DNA from: Ichthyophis bannanicus
Lineage: Eukaryota; Chordata; Amphibia; Gymnophiona; Ichthyophiidae
Assembly: GCA_033557465.1 (NCBI GenBank)
Contig: CM066033.1
Coordinates: 230,084,109 to 230,148,108, forward strand
Reading direction: 5' to 3'
DNA length: 64,000 bases
The position numbers were made by a program, and so were the translations under genes. Shown piece after piece: positions 31,020-41,463 of the stretch. Position 1 is the first letter of the stretch, and each line of letters starts with the position of its first letter. The notes beneath the pieces were generated by a model. That model was not told where the DNA came from. It did not search any database and was given only the letters and a program-made list of their open reading frames with translations.

Positions 31020-31051
31020 GCCTAGATCATCAAACTGAACAAGCTGGATAA

Positions 31052-31238
31052 AGCGTAGTTACTCACCTGTAACAGGTGTTCTCCAGGAGCAGCAGGAATC
31101 AGTCCTCACTTATGGGTGACGTCGGCGCCGACGGAGCCCTCGCGGAGCAATTTTCCCCAGCTTTCAAAGAAAGCCTTTGGGAATTGCAGCGCGCATGCGC
31201 GGTCGTCTTCCCGCCCGAAGGTGCCATCTTAGCCAGTC
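31052..31238. repeat. D6 3' terminal repeat with extension
   Basis: Positions 31081-31238 are the inverse of 36673-36832; the first 29 nt are the one-sided extension with the CACCTGTAACAGGTG dyad. Confidence 0.9.
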
Positions 31239-31324
31239 AGATGACATAGCTAAAAAGACAGCCTAAAAATTTGCAAAAAGAACATAAGCAGACGATTGCA
31301 ACTCCAAGGGGAGGAGGGAGGGTA

Positions 31325-31422
31325 GTGAGGACTGATTCCTGCTGCTCCTGGAGAACACCTGTTACAGGTGAGTAACTACGCTTTCTCCAGGACCAAGCAG
31401 GAAGTCAGTCCTCACTTATGGG
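31325..31422. repeat. Internal complementary region of D6
   Basis: Same design as in D2: the inverse of the left end joined to the inverse of the right end through TT at 31383-31384. Confidence 0.9.
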
Positions 31423-31558
31423 ACTCCCAAGCTCAAGGCTACCGGAGACCCTAAGCACAAAAATGAGCTCCCTCTAGCTCAGCAGCACAGAAGGATAGAA
31501 TCTTCGCTGAATTATCACCCACCGGTAGCCCACATCCGGGATGGAGGGTAGGAGTTGC

Positions 31559-32622
31559 TCAGACCTCAAAGAGATTACGGAGGACTGCCTGTCCGAAAGC
31601 ACTGTCCCTACGGGACTCCCTCTCGAGACAGTAATGGACCGCAAAAGTCTGGCTCGACGACCAAGTAGCGGCCCGGCAGATGTCTGCCAGCGGAACAGAG
31701 CGGAGGTAAGCCACTGACGTGGCCTTTGCCCGAACGCAATGAGCCGTGACTCGACTTTCTAAAGTGAGTCCGGCTGCCCCATAAGCCCAAGAGATACAGT
31801 CCGCAACCCAGATGGACAGAGTACGCTTGGAGACCGGGAGTCCCAATTTATTGGGGTCAAAAGACACAAAAAGCTGAGCAGCTTTACGGTGCTCCCGCGT
31901 ACGGTCAAGGTAGAAGTTCAATGCCCTTCTACAGTCCAGGGTATGGAGGACCGTCTCAGCTCGGCTGGAGTGTGGTCTGGGAAAGAAGGTTGGAAGTACC
32001 ACCTCCTGATTGATGTGAAAAGGGGAGACCACTTTAGGCAGAAACTTTGGGTGAGTCCGTAGGACTACCCTATTCTTGTAGAACCGAGTGTAGGGGGGAT
32101 CAGACACGAGGGCCTGCAATTCACTTACGTGCCTAGCGGAAGTGAGGGCTATCAAGAACAGTGTTTTCCAAGACAGAAAACGGAGAGAACATGTAGCCAT
32201 AGGTTCAAAAGGCGGACAGGTGATCCGCTGCAAAACCACATTCAGGTCCCAGTCCGGCGCTGGCGGGCGCAGAGGTGGTTTAAGTAGAAGAAGACCTCGG
32301 AGAAACCTCGCTACGAGAGGGTCGCTGGAGAGAGGTCTACCGTCCACCGGCACATGATGTGCCGAAAGAGCACTGAGGTGAACTTTGACGGAGTTGGACT
32401 TAAGTCCCAGATTAGAGAGGTGTAGCAAGTACTGCAAGATCACCGACACACCGGGCAGGAGAAGGGATCCTGCGACTGTTGGGTACACCAGACCGCAAAG
32501 CGACGCCATTTAAGGGCGTAGCATTTGCGGGTAGAAGGGCGTCGCGAAGCCAGGACGACCTCCTCCACCTCCGCCGGCAGGAGAAGGGGAGCAAGGACTA
32601 CCCTCTCAGCAGCCAGGCCATG
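31559..32622 (-). pseudogene. DIRS tyrosine recombinase, D6
   Basis: The catalytic frame 31559-32509 shows HCVR (HxxR) and the W...HYCLE tyrosine block. The first catalytic arginine position reads ARHVSEL instead of ARRVSEL (codon CAC at 32129-32131 on the minus strand), a CpG-type transition. The N-terminal part (SRRPSTRKCYALKWRRF) is in the frame ending at 32440; a duplicated GT just before shifts the frame. So this copy should not make active recombinase. Confidence 0.9.
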
Positions 32623-35600
32623 AGGTTGAGAGACCTGAGGTTGGGGTGCAGTAGGGACCCCTGATCCTGAGTGAGGAGATCCGGTTGTACTCCCAGAGGG
32701 ATCGGACCCTCCACCGCCAGTTGCAGCAGGAGCGGAAACCACGGCTGTCTGGGCCAGCGAGGGGCCACCAGGATCAAAAAGGCTTTGTCTCGGAGAACCT
32801 TGAAAAGAGTCCGAGAGACCAGCGGGATGGGAGGGAAAGCGTACAGAAGGCTCCCCGACCATGAGATCAGAAAGGCGTCCGCCGCAACCCGAAGGGGGTG
32901 TGGCAGACGAGAGCAGAAGCGAGGAAGCTGCCGGTTGCGAGGACTGGCAAAGAGATCCATCGTGGGGAGGCCCCACTTGAGGAAGAGCTTCTGAACTACC
33001 AAGGGATCCAGACGCCACTCGTGCGGCTGGAGGACCCTGCTGAGTTTGTCCGCAAGGCAATTGTCTTGGCCCGGGAGATAAACTGCCTTGAGGAGAATGC
33101 CGTGACTGACGGCCCAAGAGCAGAGCTTCTGAGCCTCCCGGCAGAGGAGAAAGGAGCCCGTGCCCCCCTGTTTGTTCACGTAGAACATGGCAACTTGATT
33201 GTCCGTCTGGACAAGGACGGACTGTTGGGAAGTCAGGTGGGAGAAGGCCTTGAGAGCTAGGCGGATCGCCCGGAGCTCCAGGAAGTTGATCTGCTGAGCA
33301 GACTCCCACGTGGTCCAGAGGCCCTGAGTACGCGCCTCTTGGCAATGTGCTCCCCAGCCCAGGAGGGATGCATCGGTGGTCAGCACCCGGGTCGGCTGAG
33401 GTGACTGGAAGGGCATACCGAATGTCAGGTTCGGCTGCCGGAGCCACCACCGGAGAGACGAGATCAGCGGCTCGGAAACGCGCACTAGGTCTGCGAGGCC
33501 GCCCGTGGCCTGTCGCCACTGCCGGCGGAGACACCATTGAGCAGACCGCATATTCAGGCGGGCATTGGGGGTCACATGGACAGTGGAAGCCATATGGCCG
33601 AGCAGTCTCAGGAAGCGCCTGGCGGAGACCAGGGGCTGGCTGCGAAAGCGGTCGGCTAGGTCCATGAGCCGCTGAGCCCTGTCGAGCGGTAGATACGCTC
33701 GCGCCTGAGGAGTGTGCAGCCTTGCGCCGATGAACTCGAGATCCTGTGAGGGGAGCAAAGTGGACTTTGCGAAGTTTATGACAAAGCCCAAGTGCTGCAG
33801 CAGAGTCACCGTGCGGCACGTGGCGTTGGTGACCTCCTGAGCGGACGCTGCTCTGATGAGCCAGTCGTCGAGGTACGGAAAGACATAGAGGCCGTGAAGC
33901 CGGAGATGGGCCGCCACGACCGCGAGACATTTTGTGAAGACTCGCGGTGCGGAGGACAGGCCAAAGGGCAGTACTCTGTACTGGTAATGATTTCCCGCCA
34001 CCACAAACCTTAGGTATTGGCGGTGGCTTGGGTGGATGAGGATGTGCGTGTAGGCATCCTTTAGATCCAAGGAGCATAGCCAATCTCCCTGCTGGAGGTA
34101 GGGCAGAAGGATTCCAAGGGTAAGCATTTTGAACTTCTCCCGCACAAGGAACTTGTTGAGGTTGCGCAAGTCCAGGATGGGTCTGAGGCCCCCTGTTCTC
34201 TTTGGTATCAGAAAATACCTTGAATAGAAGCCTTGACCTCTCAGGTGGTGTGGCACCGGTTCCACCGCCTGTTCCTGCAGAAGACCTGCTAACTCCTGAA
34301 GGAGCAACTCCCTGTGCAGAGGGGGCGGGGAGGCTCTCCCGGAAAATAGGAGGGAGGGACCTGATGGAAGTGGAGAAGGTAGCCTTCTCGCACGACCTGA
34401 AGCACGCAGGCATCTGCGGTGATGCTGGACCACCTGTGGGCGAAGTGAACCAGCCGGCCTCCGGTGCTGGGGGGAACCAGCGGGGGGGGGAGAGGCTATG
34501 CTGAGCGAGTCAAAAGCCCCCACCCTGCTGAGCAGGGGCTGGTGGTGCAGGCTTGGGGGCTTGCTGCCTACGGGACCCGGTACGCCGACCCTTCGCCTGC
34601 TGGCCCTGTTGGGGAGCTGCAGGGGCCTGATAATGGGGGTAGTGTTTGTAGGCAGCTGCCTTCCTCGGGTAAAAGGACTTTTTCCCGAGCCCTTCTTTTT
34701 CTGGGAAGGGGCGGAGGTCTTCCTAGAAAGCCTGGTCCTGGTGAGAGTCTCAGTCTCAATTTGTGCAGCCTTTTCCGCCATGGGCTTGCCAAAGAGGTTT
34801 TCGCCTCGGCAGGGGACATCGACCAACTTGTCCTGTACCCAGGGCTCAAGGTCGGACGACTGAAGCCAAGCCTGTCGGCGGGCACCGATGCCGGCTGCGG
34901 CTACTCGAGCCGAGGCTTCAAAGCCATCATAGGCTGCTCGGGACATGAACTTTGAGCATTCCCGAATGCCCGTGGACAAGGCTAGGAACCTCCGCAAGGG
35001 CTCCTCGGAGAGACCAGCGGAGAATCCGGCTAGCTCTTTAGCCAGATCCCGGAGATACATGCCCATGTATAGCTGGTAAGTCTGGACACGACATGCGAGC
35101 ATAGAGCCCTGGAAGCACTTCTTGCCAAGGCCATCCAGGTTACGGGCCTCCCTTCCAGGAGGCACCGAGGAGTGCATCTTCTGGCTCTTAAGACGATGCA
35201 TGGCCGATTCCACTACCATGGAATGGTGTGGCAGCTGTGCCTTTTGAAAGCCAGGGCTCTTGCGGACCCGATAGATAGAATCGACCCGCTTGCTCAGGAC
35301 CGGCGAGGAGGCCGGACTCTCCCACATGCGGAAGAGTAGTCGTTCCAGCATAGGAGGAACCGGCACAGTAAAGTGTTCCCTCGCGGGAGAGTCATACTGG
35401 AGGGCGTCGAGCTCTTCGGCTCGAGGCTCCTCCTCGGGATCCGCAGGGAAGGCCAAAGCCTTGGCCATATCCCTAACGAAATCCGAGAACCGGGCATCCT
35501 CCAGGGGGGACTGCTTCTGAGGCTCGGACTCCGGTGAGTCCGATGGGACACACCGAGTCCGGAAAGAATCAGGTGACTCTTCCTCCTCAGACTCCCAGAC

Positions 35601-36431
35601 CGACTCCGACGAGGACTCGGTGGGGTCGGCCCGGGCAGGGTGCGGCGCCAGCCGCCCCGACGCCGAGGGAGTCGGCGTCGGCGACCTCGGTCCCGAACGG
35701 GAGGCCGAGGGCGACCTCGACCGAGGATCGACTCGAGTTCTCATCGACTCGAGGATCGGCTCGGTCTCCGGGGTCGACTTTGATGTCGACGTCCCGGCGG
35801 TCGGGGCAGCGACGCCAGCGAAACCAGCGAGCAGTGCCCTCTGCTGGTCCATGAAGGCAGACAGTCTGCTCTCCAAGGCCGTCAACCTGAGTCCGAGCTC
35901 AGGTGACCCAGCAGCCCCCGACTCGGGCCCCGACAGCGTCGGGCCCGACGTCGGCTGTCGCGGAGGCGAGTCCAGAAGGACCACAGGACTTACCCGGGCA
36001 GGCATCTCCGACTCCAGGCGAGGTCGCTTCGGGATGTGTTCCTTCTCCAAGGACCCGGGGCGGCTGTCGGGGCTATGCGACCTGGCCCTCGCGGAGCCAG
36101 GAGCGTCCACCGACGCCGCCCTCGCGGGTTTTTCCTTCCGACGATGGTCCCCGGAGGGAGAACCCCGGTCGGAGGAGCTCCGGCGACGGTCCGAGCTGGA
36201 GCCTTTCGACACGGAGGCCTCCGACGAGGTCCGGGTACGGCTGGGGTCAGCGAAGATTCTCTCACGCTGATGCCGCCGACTTCTCAACGCCTTTGAGGAC
36301 AGTTTGCTGCAGGGCCCACAGATCAGTTCCTCATGATCCGGGCCCAGGCAGCGGAGGCAAAAGTCGTGTGTGTCGGTTAGTGACATATTTCGGTCACACC
36401 GACCACACCGCTTAAACCCACTGGCAGCCAT
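32598..36431 (-). CDS. DIRS gag-pol fused frame, D6
   Basis: A 1,277-codon frame starting at MAASGFKRC. The N-terminus has C9/C12, H22, C25/C28, H33 and C38/C41, a likely zinc cluster. The gag core blocks (SMVVESAM, LYMGMYLRDLAKEL, AAYDGFEASARV) follow. The frame then passes into pol because the A run at the end of gag (GGGAAAAAG, near 34680) is one base shorter than in D7. Reverse transcriptase (LDLKDAY, PFGLSSAP, YLDD), RNase H and the methyltransferase-like region (YAFPP) are all present. A stretch of about 45 codons before the reverse transcriptase core is read in a shifted frame between two compensating one-base changes. The 5.8 kb context and neighbours support an element gene, not a host gene. 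Confidence 0.92.
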   Translation of the reverse strand: MAASGFKRCGRCDRNMSLTDTHDFCLRCLGPDHEELICGPCSKLSSKALRSRRHQRERIFADPSRTRTSSEASVSKGSSSDRRRSSSDRGSPSGDHRRKEKPARAASVDAPGSARARSHSPDSRPGSLEKEHIPKRPRLESEMPARVSPVVLLDSPPRQPTSGPTLSGPESGAAGSPELGLRLTALESRLSAFMDQQRALLAGFAGVAAPTAGTSTSKSTPETEPILESMRTRVDPRSRSPSASRSGPRSPTPTPSASGRLAPHPARADPTESSSESVWESEEEESPDSFRTRCVPSDSPESEPQKQSPLEDARFSDFVRDMAKALAFPADPEEEPRAEELDALQYDSPAREHFTVPVPPMLERLLFRMWESPASSPVLSKRVDSIYRVRKSPGFQKAQLPHHSMVVESAMHRLKSQKMHSSVPPGREARNLDGLGKKCFQGSMLACRVQTYQLYMGMYLRDLAKELAGFSAGLSEEPLRRFLALSTGIRECSKFMSRAAYDGFEASARVAAAGIGARRQAWLQSSDLEPWVQDKLVDVPCRGENLFGKPMAEKAAQIETETLTRTRLSRKTSAPSQKKKGSGKSPFTRGRQLPTNTTPIIRPLQLPNRASRRRVGVPGPVGSKPPSLHHQPLLSRVGAFDSLSIASPPPAGSPQHRRPAGSLRPQVVQHHRRCLRASGRARRLPSPLPSGPSLLFSGRASPPPLHRELLLQELAGLLQEQAVEPVPHHLRGQGFYSRYFLIPKRTGGLRPILDLRNLNKFLVREKFKMLTLGILLPYLQQGDWLCSLDLKDAYTHILIHPSHRQYLRFVVAGNHYQYRVLPFGLSSAPRVFTKCLAVVAAHLRLHGLYVFPYLDDWLIRAASAQEVTNATCRTVTLLQHLGFVINFAKSTLLPSQDLEFIGARLHTPQARAYLPLDRAQRLMDLADRFRSQPLVSARRFLRLLGHMASTVHVTPNARLNMRSAQWCLRRQWRQATGGLADLVRVSEPLISSLRWWLRQPNLTFGMPFQSPQPTRVLTTDASLLGWGAHCQEARTQGLWTTWESAQQINFLELRAIRLALKAFSHLTSQQSVLVQTDNQVAMFYVNKQGGTGSFLLCREAQKLCSWAVSHGILLKAVYLPGQDNCLADKLSRVLQPHEWRLDPLVVQKLFLKWGLPTMDLFASPRNRQLPRFCSRLPHPLRVAADAFLISWSGSLLYAFPPIPLVSRTLFKVLRDKAFLILVAPRWPRQPWFPLLLQLAVEGPIPLGVQPDLLTQDQGSLLHPNLRSLNLMAWLLRG

Positions 36432-36672
36432 CGGGGGAAAAAGGGCCCCTGCGAGGTCAAAGGACCGGGCTGCCAGGGAAAACGAAAACGAAAGCTGACT
36501 AAGTCAGAAAAACCGAAAAAAAGTAAGAGGACTCGAGACCGGCGTCGCGAGTCCGGGCGGGGGGAAAACGATCGGCGTCGAACCGAAAGAAAAAAGGATA
36601 AAATAAAGAAGAAAATCAACTTTTTCGCGGGGACAAGACGGGGACGTCTGTAGGGCTCCGCGGAAAAAAGAA

Positions 36673-36832
36673 GACTGGCTAAGATGGCACCTTCGGGCGG
36701 GAAGACGACCGCGCATGCGCGCTGCAATTCCCAAAGGCTTTCTTTGAAAGCTGGGGAAAATTGCTCCGCGAGGGCTCCGTCGGCGCCGACGTCACCCATA
36801 AGTGAGGACTGACTTCCTGCTTGGTCCTGGAG
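36673..36832. repeat. D6 5' terminal inverted repeat
   Basis: The inverse of 31081-31238, ending TCCTGGAG followed by AA at the joint. Confidence 0.9.
36711..36795 (-). promoter_or_regulatory. Candidate DIRS promoter motifs, D6
   Basis: GCGCATGCGC (36711-36720, NRF1-like) and GACGTCAC (36788-36795, CRE-like) lie upstream of gag as in D2 and D7. Function is inferred from motif identity only. Confidence 0.45.
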
Positions 36833-36834
36833 AA

Positions 36835-37511
36835 CTATTGATCTTCATATAGAAACTTCATACTAACAGGATATATGGCCTTAGTCACATATATGGAACA
36901 TAAATAGACCCTCACCAAGTACAGAATAAGTGACCACTAAACTTAAAAGAGAAATAAAATTTAAACTTAAAGCCCAAAAAGCCACACTCTGTATGTAGTG
37001 CAACATCAGAGAGAGAGAAAGAACACTCCTACACTCTCTTCAAAATACAACAAGTATGTCATTGAAATTTGGGCTTTTCGTTGGTTCCTTGTCACCACCT
37101 GTCTGGATGGACTACTGTTCATAGTTTTATTGTGGTGGGCTTTTCTATTACTTGACTTTCAATGCAATACTTACAGCAGCTATGGCTGCCATGCTGATTG
37201 ATTATAAAATCTTCACTATCAGAAGCTGCATCTGATAATACAAATTTGCATTTTTTTTCTTTCAATAAATATAAAGGAAACTTGTTGCATTTCTAACTCA
37301 CATATGTGGGTAGCATATTTTTATACAAGTAAACTTTTATGAAATTGAGCTGAATCTCTGAACTGTCTATTTTAGTGCTATGAAAAAAAAAATGTGATGA
37401 ATAATTAATGTGGCTTAGAATGTCATATTTTCTCTGTATGTATGTGTATATATGTATTCTATACTTAAATACAAATTCATGTTTTGAAAACATCTGTAGA
37501 TTTCTACAATA
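36835..37511. other. No recognised gene; AT-rich spacer
   Basis: AT-rich DNA with short TA/TG-rich runs near 37430-37460. I see no domain, terminal repeat or RNA gene. Confidence 0.5.
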
Positions 37512-37835
37512 TAGCATGACAAAGCTTATGCAGTGCTGTCGGTATAGATGTAAGACACAATCCCCGCAAATCAGAGCTTACAATTCTAGTCAAGACAAAA
37601 CACACAACGAAACTGGGGACTAGAGTATGGTAAGATACACATAAGTAGTGGACAAAAGAGTGGGAAGCATCAAGATCCAAAAGCGCTTCAAAGAGGTGGG
37701 GTTTTAGCCTTAATTTGAATAGGGCTAGAGAAGGAGCCGGACGCACAGACTCAGTAAGAAGATGCTCACTAGTGTTAACGTCCTTTTTTACACTGAAAGG
37801 TTTTAAAGGACTGTCTAAATTATTTCTAATAAATT
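37512..37835 (-). mobile_element. L2-like LINE 3' fragment
   Basis: The minus strand encodes ESVRPAPSLALFKLRLKPHLFEALLD, then a degenerate stretch ending LCLTSIPTALHKLCH. The same ending occurs in the plus-strand L2-like element at 40430-40600 (PESVRRAPSLALFKSRLKTHLFEA) and in the fragment at 55806. It is a 5'-truncated copy of that family. Confidence 0.8.
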
Positions 37836-37902
37836 TTAATTCTGATCTAAGAGATGTACATGTACTATATATATTTATATGTGGATATATCATATCCACT
37901 GG

Positions 37903-38150
37903 AGTGGAGCAGCAGCCTAATGATTAGAGCACTGGCTTGGGAACCAAGAGACCAGGGTTCAATTCCCACTTGCACTTCTTGTGGCCTTGGACAAGTCACT
38001 TAATCCTCCATTGCCTCAGAAGAATCCAAGTTACTAATGTCCCTGCTTAATGTACATTACCAAGTTTAAGTTACAATGTAAACCGCTTTGACTAAAATGA
38101 TAAAGGGGTATAAAAAAACCTGTTAAATAGAATAAATACATTTTATTTGT
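37903..38150 (+). mobile_element. tRNA-derived CORE-type (MIR-like) SINE
   Basis: The head carries pol III-like boxes: CTAATGATTAGAGCACTGG (A-box region) and GGGTTCAATTCCC (B box). A MIR/CORE-like segment follows (TGGCCTTGGACAAGTCACTT). The tail reads GTAAACCGCTTTGACTAAAATG and ends in an A-rich run. It is a retroposon, not a functional tRNA gene, since the acceptor-stem pairing is absent. Confidence 0.82.
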
Positions 38151-38269
38151 GCAAAAAAAAAAGTAGATGGAAATTCCTATCATTGACATATTCCAACCAC
38201 TAAATTATTCTTTTTTTCTGCTTTTGCTGTCTGGCCATTTTATTTTTCTGATTGTGTTAACCCCAATTT

Positions 38270-38770
38270 CTGGTTTCTGCTTTCTTCAGTCTTCTCTTAA
38301 CTCTCTTTCCATTCTCCACCCCATCTACCACTTTTCTCTCCTCCATCCATCTCTAACCTAGATCTTTTCCTCTCAGCTTTCTTCCTTTTATTTTTCTCCA
38401 TCTGCTCAGATTATTCTCCTCCTCTTTACTGTGCATTCTTGAATCCCCCTCTTTTTACTGCATCTATCTACAACTTTCCTTCTTATTCACTTACCCCAGC
38501 CTTCTGTATCTGTGTTTTATTATTCCCCAGTCTCTCGCTAACTCTCTCCTGTTTCTTCCCACTCTTTCCAGCATTTCTTCTCTTTGTCTCTCATCCCCCA
38601 ATCTAGCACCTCCTCTCTCTCTTCTTTCCATCCTCTGCCCACCATCTCCTCTCTTTTCCACCTTCCATCCCCATCCAGCATCTCAACCTTCTCTCTCAAT
38701 CTCCATCGAGCATCTTCCCCTGCCATGTTACCCTCTCCCATTTCTCCCTATTCCCCCCATGTCTTTCCAA
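38270..38770 (+). repeat. Pyrimidine-rich degenerate repeat
   Basis: About 500 bp almost entirely of C and T on the plus strand, with recurring CCAGCATCTC, CCATCNAGCATCT and TCTCTCTT-like words at irregular spacing of roughly 35-45 bp. It leads directly into the L2-like element. Composition alone makes long frames here meaningless. Confidence 0.7.
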
Positions 38771-38779
38771 GTTAGCCAT

Positions 38780-40600
38780 AGCACTCACCAGGCAAGAGTA
38801 CTACGCGTATGTCCATCTGATTACCTCTCTTGCCTCTGACCCTTGCCGTCTCTTTGCTATGTTAAACTCTCTCCTCAAGGTCCCTCCTCCCCAATCCCTC
38901 CTTCACTTTCGTCATAGACCTTGGCTGACTATTTTCATGACAAAGTCCACAAAAGATTAGCCTTGAATTCTCCACAGTTTCACTCCCCATCCCCCTCTTC
39001 AATCTCAAATCTTTCCCTCACCTTCTGTCACCCTTTCTTCCTTTTCTGAAATCATTGAAGAGGAAACAGCAAATCTTCTCTCCTCCTCCAAAATGACTAC
39101 CTGCTCCTCTGATCCTATTCCCATCCATTTACTAAGCTCTATCTCTTCTGCCATCATCCCTTCCATCTGTCATATACTTAACCTATTGCTTTCCACTGCA
39201 ATTGTTAATGTGACCTTCAAACACCTCTCCTCAAAAGCCATTACTAGACTACATAGCTGTCCTTCCAGCTATCGGCCTCTCTCTCTTCTCCCCTTTGCTT
39301 CAAAACTACTTGAACAAGCTGCTCTCTTGATTTTCTTTCCTCTCAAGCCCTTCTGGATCCACTGGCTTTCATCCTCTACATTCTACAGAAATGGCTTTTG
39401 CCCAAGTTTCCAGGGACTTGTTGCTCGCTAAATCCTGGGGCTTTACTCAATCCTCATTGTTCTTGACCTTTCTGCTGCCTCTGACACCACCTTCTCCGTG
39501 ATACCCTGTCCTCGGTTTGATTTAGAGACTCTGTTCTGCCTGATTTTCTTCTCTCCGCTCCCATCGCACTTTTAGTGACTGTTCTGGTGGATCCTTCTCT
39601 ACTGCCATCCCACTTTCATATAGTATACCTCTACTTTTCTCTTGCTACACTCAGTCCCTTGGTGCACTTATTTCCGCCATGGTTTTTAGTACCATATTTA
39701 TGCTAACAACTCTCAGATCTACCTCTGCGCTTGAAATCTCTCCAGGAATCTAGTCCCAGATCTCTGCCTGCTTATCAGACATTGCTGCCTGGATGTCTTA
39801 TCGCCATCTGAAATTGAACTTAGCCAAAAATTAGCTCCTTATCTTTCCCCCTAAAACCCACCTTCCCCCTTCCTCCCTTCTCTATTTCTGTGGATGATAC
39901 TACACTCCTCCCAGTTTCCTTAGCTCACAACCTTGGGGTCATCTTTGACTCTACCACTCTCTAAAACCTGCCACTTCTTTCTCTATATCAACAACAAAAT
40001 TTGTCCCCTCCTTTTTACTCACACTACTAAAAATTATTTTCCACTCACTAGTCACCTCCTGCCTTGACTTCTGCAACCTGCTCCTTGCTGGTCTCCCTCT
40101 GAATCATTTCTCTCCCTTTCAATCTGTTCAAAACTCAGCTGCACAGCTTATCTTCCGCCAGTGTCGCTATGCTCATGCAACCCCTCTTCTGAAGTCACTT
40201 CACTAGCTCCCTATCAGTTTCCACATCCAGTTCAAACTTCTCCTACTGACCTACTAGTGCATGCATTCTGTGGCTCCCCACTACCTTTCCTCTCTTATCT
40301 CACTCTACATCCCTTCTCGGGAACTCCGCTCCTCTGGCAGATCCATTTTGCCTGTGCTCTTCTCTGCCTCTGCCAATTCCAGACTTCGTTCATTCCATCG
40401 TGCTCCCCCATTTGCTTGGAACAAACTACCTGAGTCTGTGCGTCGGGCTCCTTCTCTAGCCCTATTCAAATCCAGACTAAAAACCCACCTCTTTGAAGCT
40501 GTTTTTGGATCCTGATGCTCCTCACTCTCTTTTCCACTACTTAAGAGTATCTTACCATACTCTAGTCCCCAGTATCGCTATGTGTTTTTTCTTGATTAGA
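38780..40600 (+). pseudogene. L2-like LINE reverse transcriptase, decayed
   Basis: Scattered plus-strand frames follow the order of an L2-type reverse transcriptase: SSYRPLSLLPFASKLLEQ (about 39260-39320), a decayed LDLSAASDT motif A (about 39455-39485), a YANNSQIYL form of the YADDTQ motif C (about 39690-39730), LGVIFDS (about 39930), then the C-terminal CLDFCNLLLAGLP, FAWNKLPESVRRAPSLALFKSRLKTHLFEA. Stops and shifts are frequent. The motif C aspartates appear lost. The endonuclease is not clearly visible. Confidence 0.82.
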
Positions 40601-40604
40601 TTGT

Positions 40605-40980
40605 AAGAACATATGATAGGCCATACTGGATCAGACCAAAGTTCATCAAGCGCAGTATCCTGTTTCCAACAGTGGCCAATCTGGGTCACAAGTGCCTAGC
40701 AGGTCCCCCAAAAGACACACAGGTTCTAAATTGCTTGTCCTGGGGCAAGCAGTGGATTTCCTGGGTCCTCTTTAATAATGAGTAATAAACCTTTCCTCGA
40801 GGAACTTGTCCAAACCTTTTTTAAACACAGCTACAGCTTTCACTATATCCTCCGGTGATTAATTCCAGAGTTTGATTACACGTTGAGTGAAAAATATTTT
40901 CCCTTATTAGTCTTAAATGGGTTACACTGTAGCTTCATTTCATGTCCCCTAGTCTTTCTACTTTTTGATGGTGTAAACAA
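40605..40980 (-). mobile_element. CR1 LINE 3' fragment, left half (host of D7)
   Basis: The reverse complement of the CR1 3' end: TAAGAACATA...GCCATACTGGATCAGACC, then the 3' untranslated region and the last codons of ORF2 (around the [13 protein letters not shown] block, decayed). It stops at the D7 insertion and resumes at 46726. Confidence 0.88.
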
Positions 40981-41167
40981 AGAGTAGTTACTCACCTGTA
41001 ACAGGTGTTCTCCAGGAGCAGCAGGAATCAGTCCTCACTTATGGGTGACATCGGTGCCGACGGGGCCCTCGCGGAGCAATTTTCCCCAGCTTTCGCAGAA
41101 AGCCTTTGGGAATTGCAGCGCGCATGCGCGGTTCCCTTCCCGCCCAGGGATGCCATCTTGCTCAGTC
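40981..41167. repeat. D7 3' terminal repeat with extension
   Basis: 41010-41167 is the inverse of 46566-46725; the outer 29 nt carry the CACCTGTAACAGGTG dyad, beginning AGAGTAG rather than AGCGTAG. Confidence 0.9.
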
Positions 41168-41250
41168 TGATGACATAGCGGAAAGACAGCGAAAAATTTG
41201 CAAGATATGCAATAAGAATGACTGCAACTCCCAGGGGAGGAGGGAGGGTA

Positions 41251-41348
41251 GTGAGGACTGATTCCTGCTGCTCCTGGAGAACACCTGTTACAGGTGAGTA
41301 ACTACTCTTTTTCCAGGACCAAGCAGGAAGTCAGTCCTCACTTATGGG
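41251..41348. repeat. Internal complementary region of D7
   Basis: The inverse of the left end (closing CTACTCT, matching this copy's own AGAGTAG start) is joined to the inverse of the right end. That the ICR carries the same private variant as the terminus suggests the two are copied from each other during replication. Confidence 0.85.
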
Positions 41349-41463
41349 ACTCCCAAGCTTAAGGCTACCAGAGGCCTCAAGCTCAGCAGTACAGAAGGAA
41401 GGAATCTTCTCTGAATACGCATCCGGCCGGTAGCCAACACCGGGGCCGGAGGGTAGGAGTTGC

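Larger units (their letters stand above)
31052..36832 (-). mobile_element. DIRS copy D6, near full length
   Basis: A 5.78 kb element with the same parts as D2 and high similarity to it throughout. The left end starts AGCGTAG with the 29-nt extension, and the right end finishes TCCTGGAG plus AA. gag and pol form one continuous frame, while the tyrosine recombinase has a 2-nt insertion and a damaged active site. It is inserted just right of the hAT MITE. Confidence 0.95.

Noticed and set aside
35620..36270. 216-codon plus-strand frame opposite gag (also at 6693-7343 and 45494-46177)
   Set aside because: Present opposite gag in three copies, but it mirrors the GC- and Arg/Ser-rich gag middle. 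Antisense openness follows from codon use. No start context or domain supports it.
32598..36431. A host gene encoding a 1,277-residue protein
   Set aside because: It is the gag and pol of a DIRS element, flanked by its own terminal repeats, with close relatives at D2 and D7.
31052..36832. Endogenous retrovirus with LTRs
   Set aside because: The ends are inverted, not direct, repeats. There is no protease, integrase or envelope, and a tyrosine recombinase is present, so it is a DIRS element.
37920..38000. tRNA gene suggested by A-box and B-box like words
   Set aside because: There is no cloverleaf pairing at the acceptor stem and the sequence continues into a CORE-type SINE body and A-rich tail.
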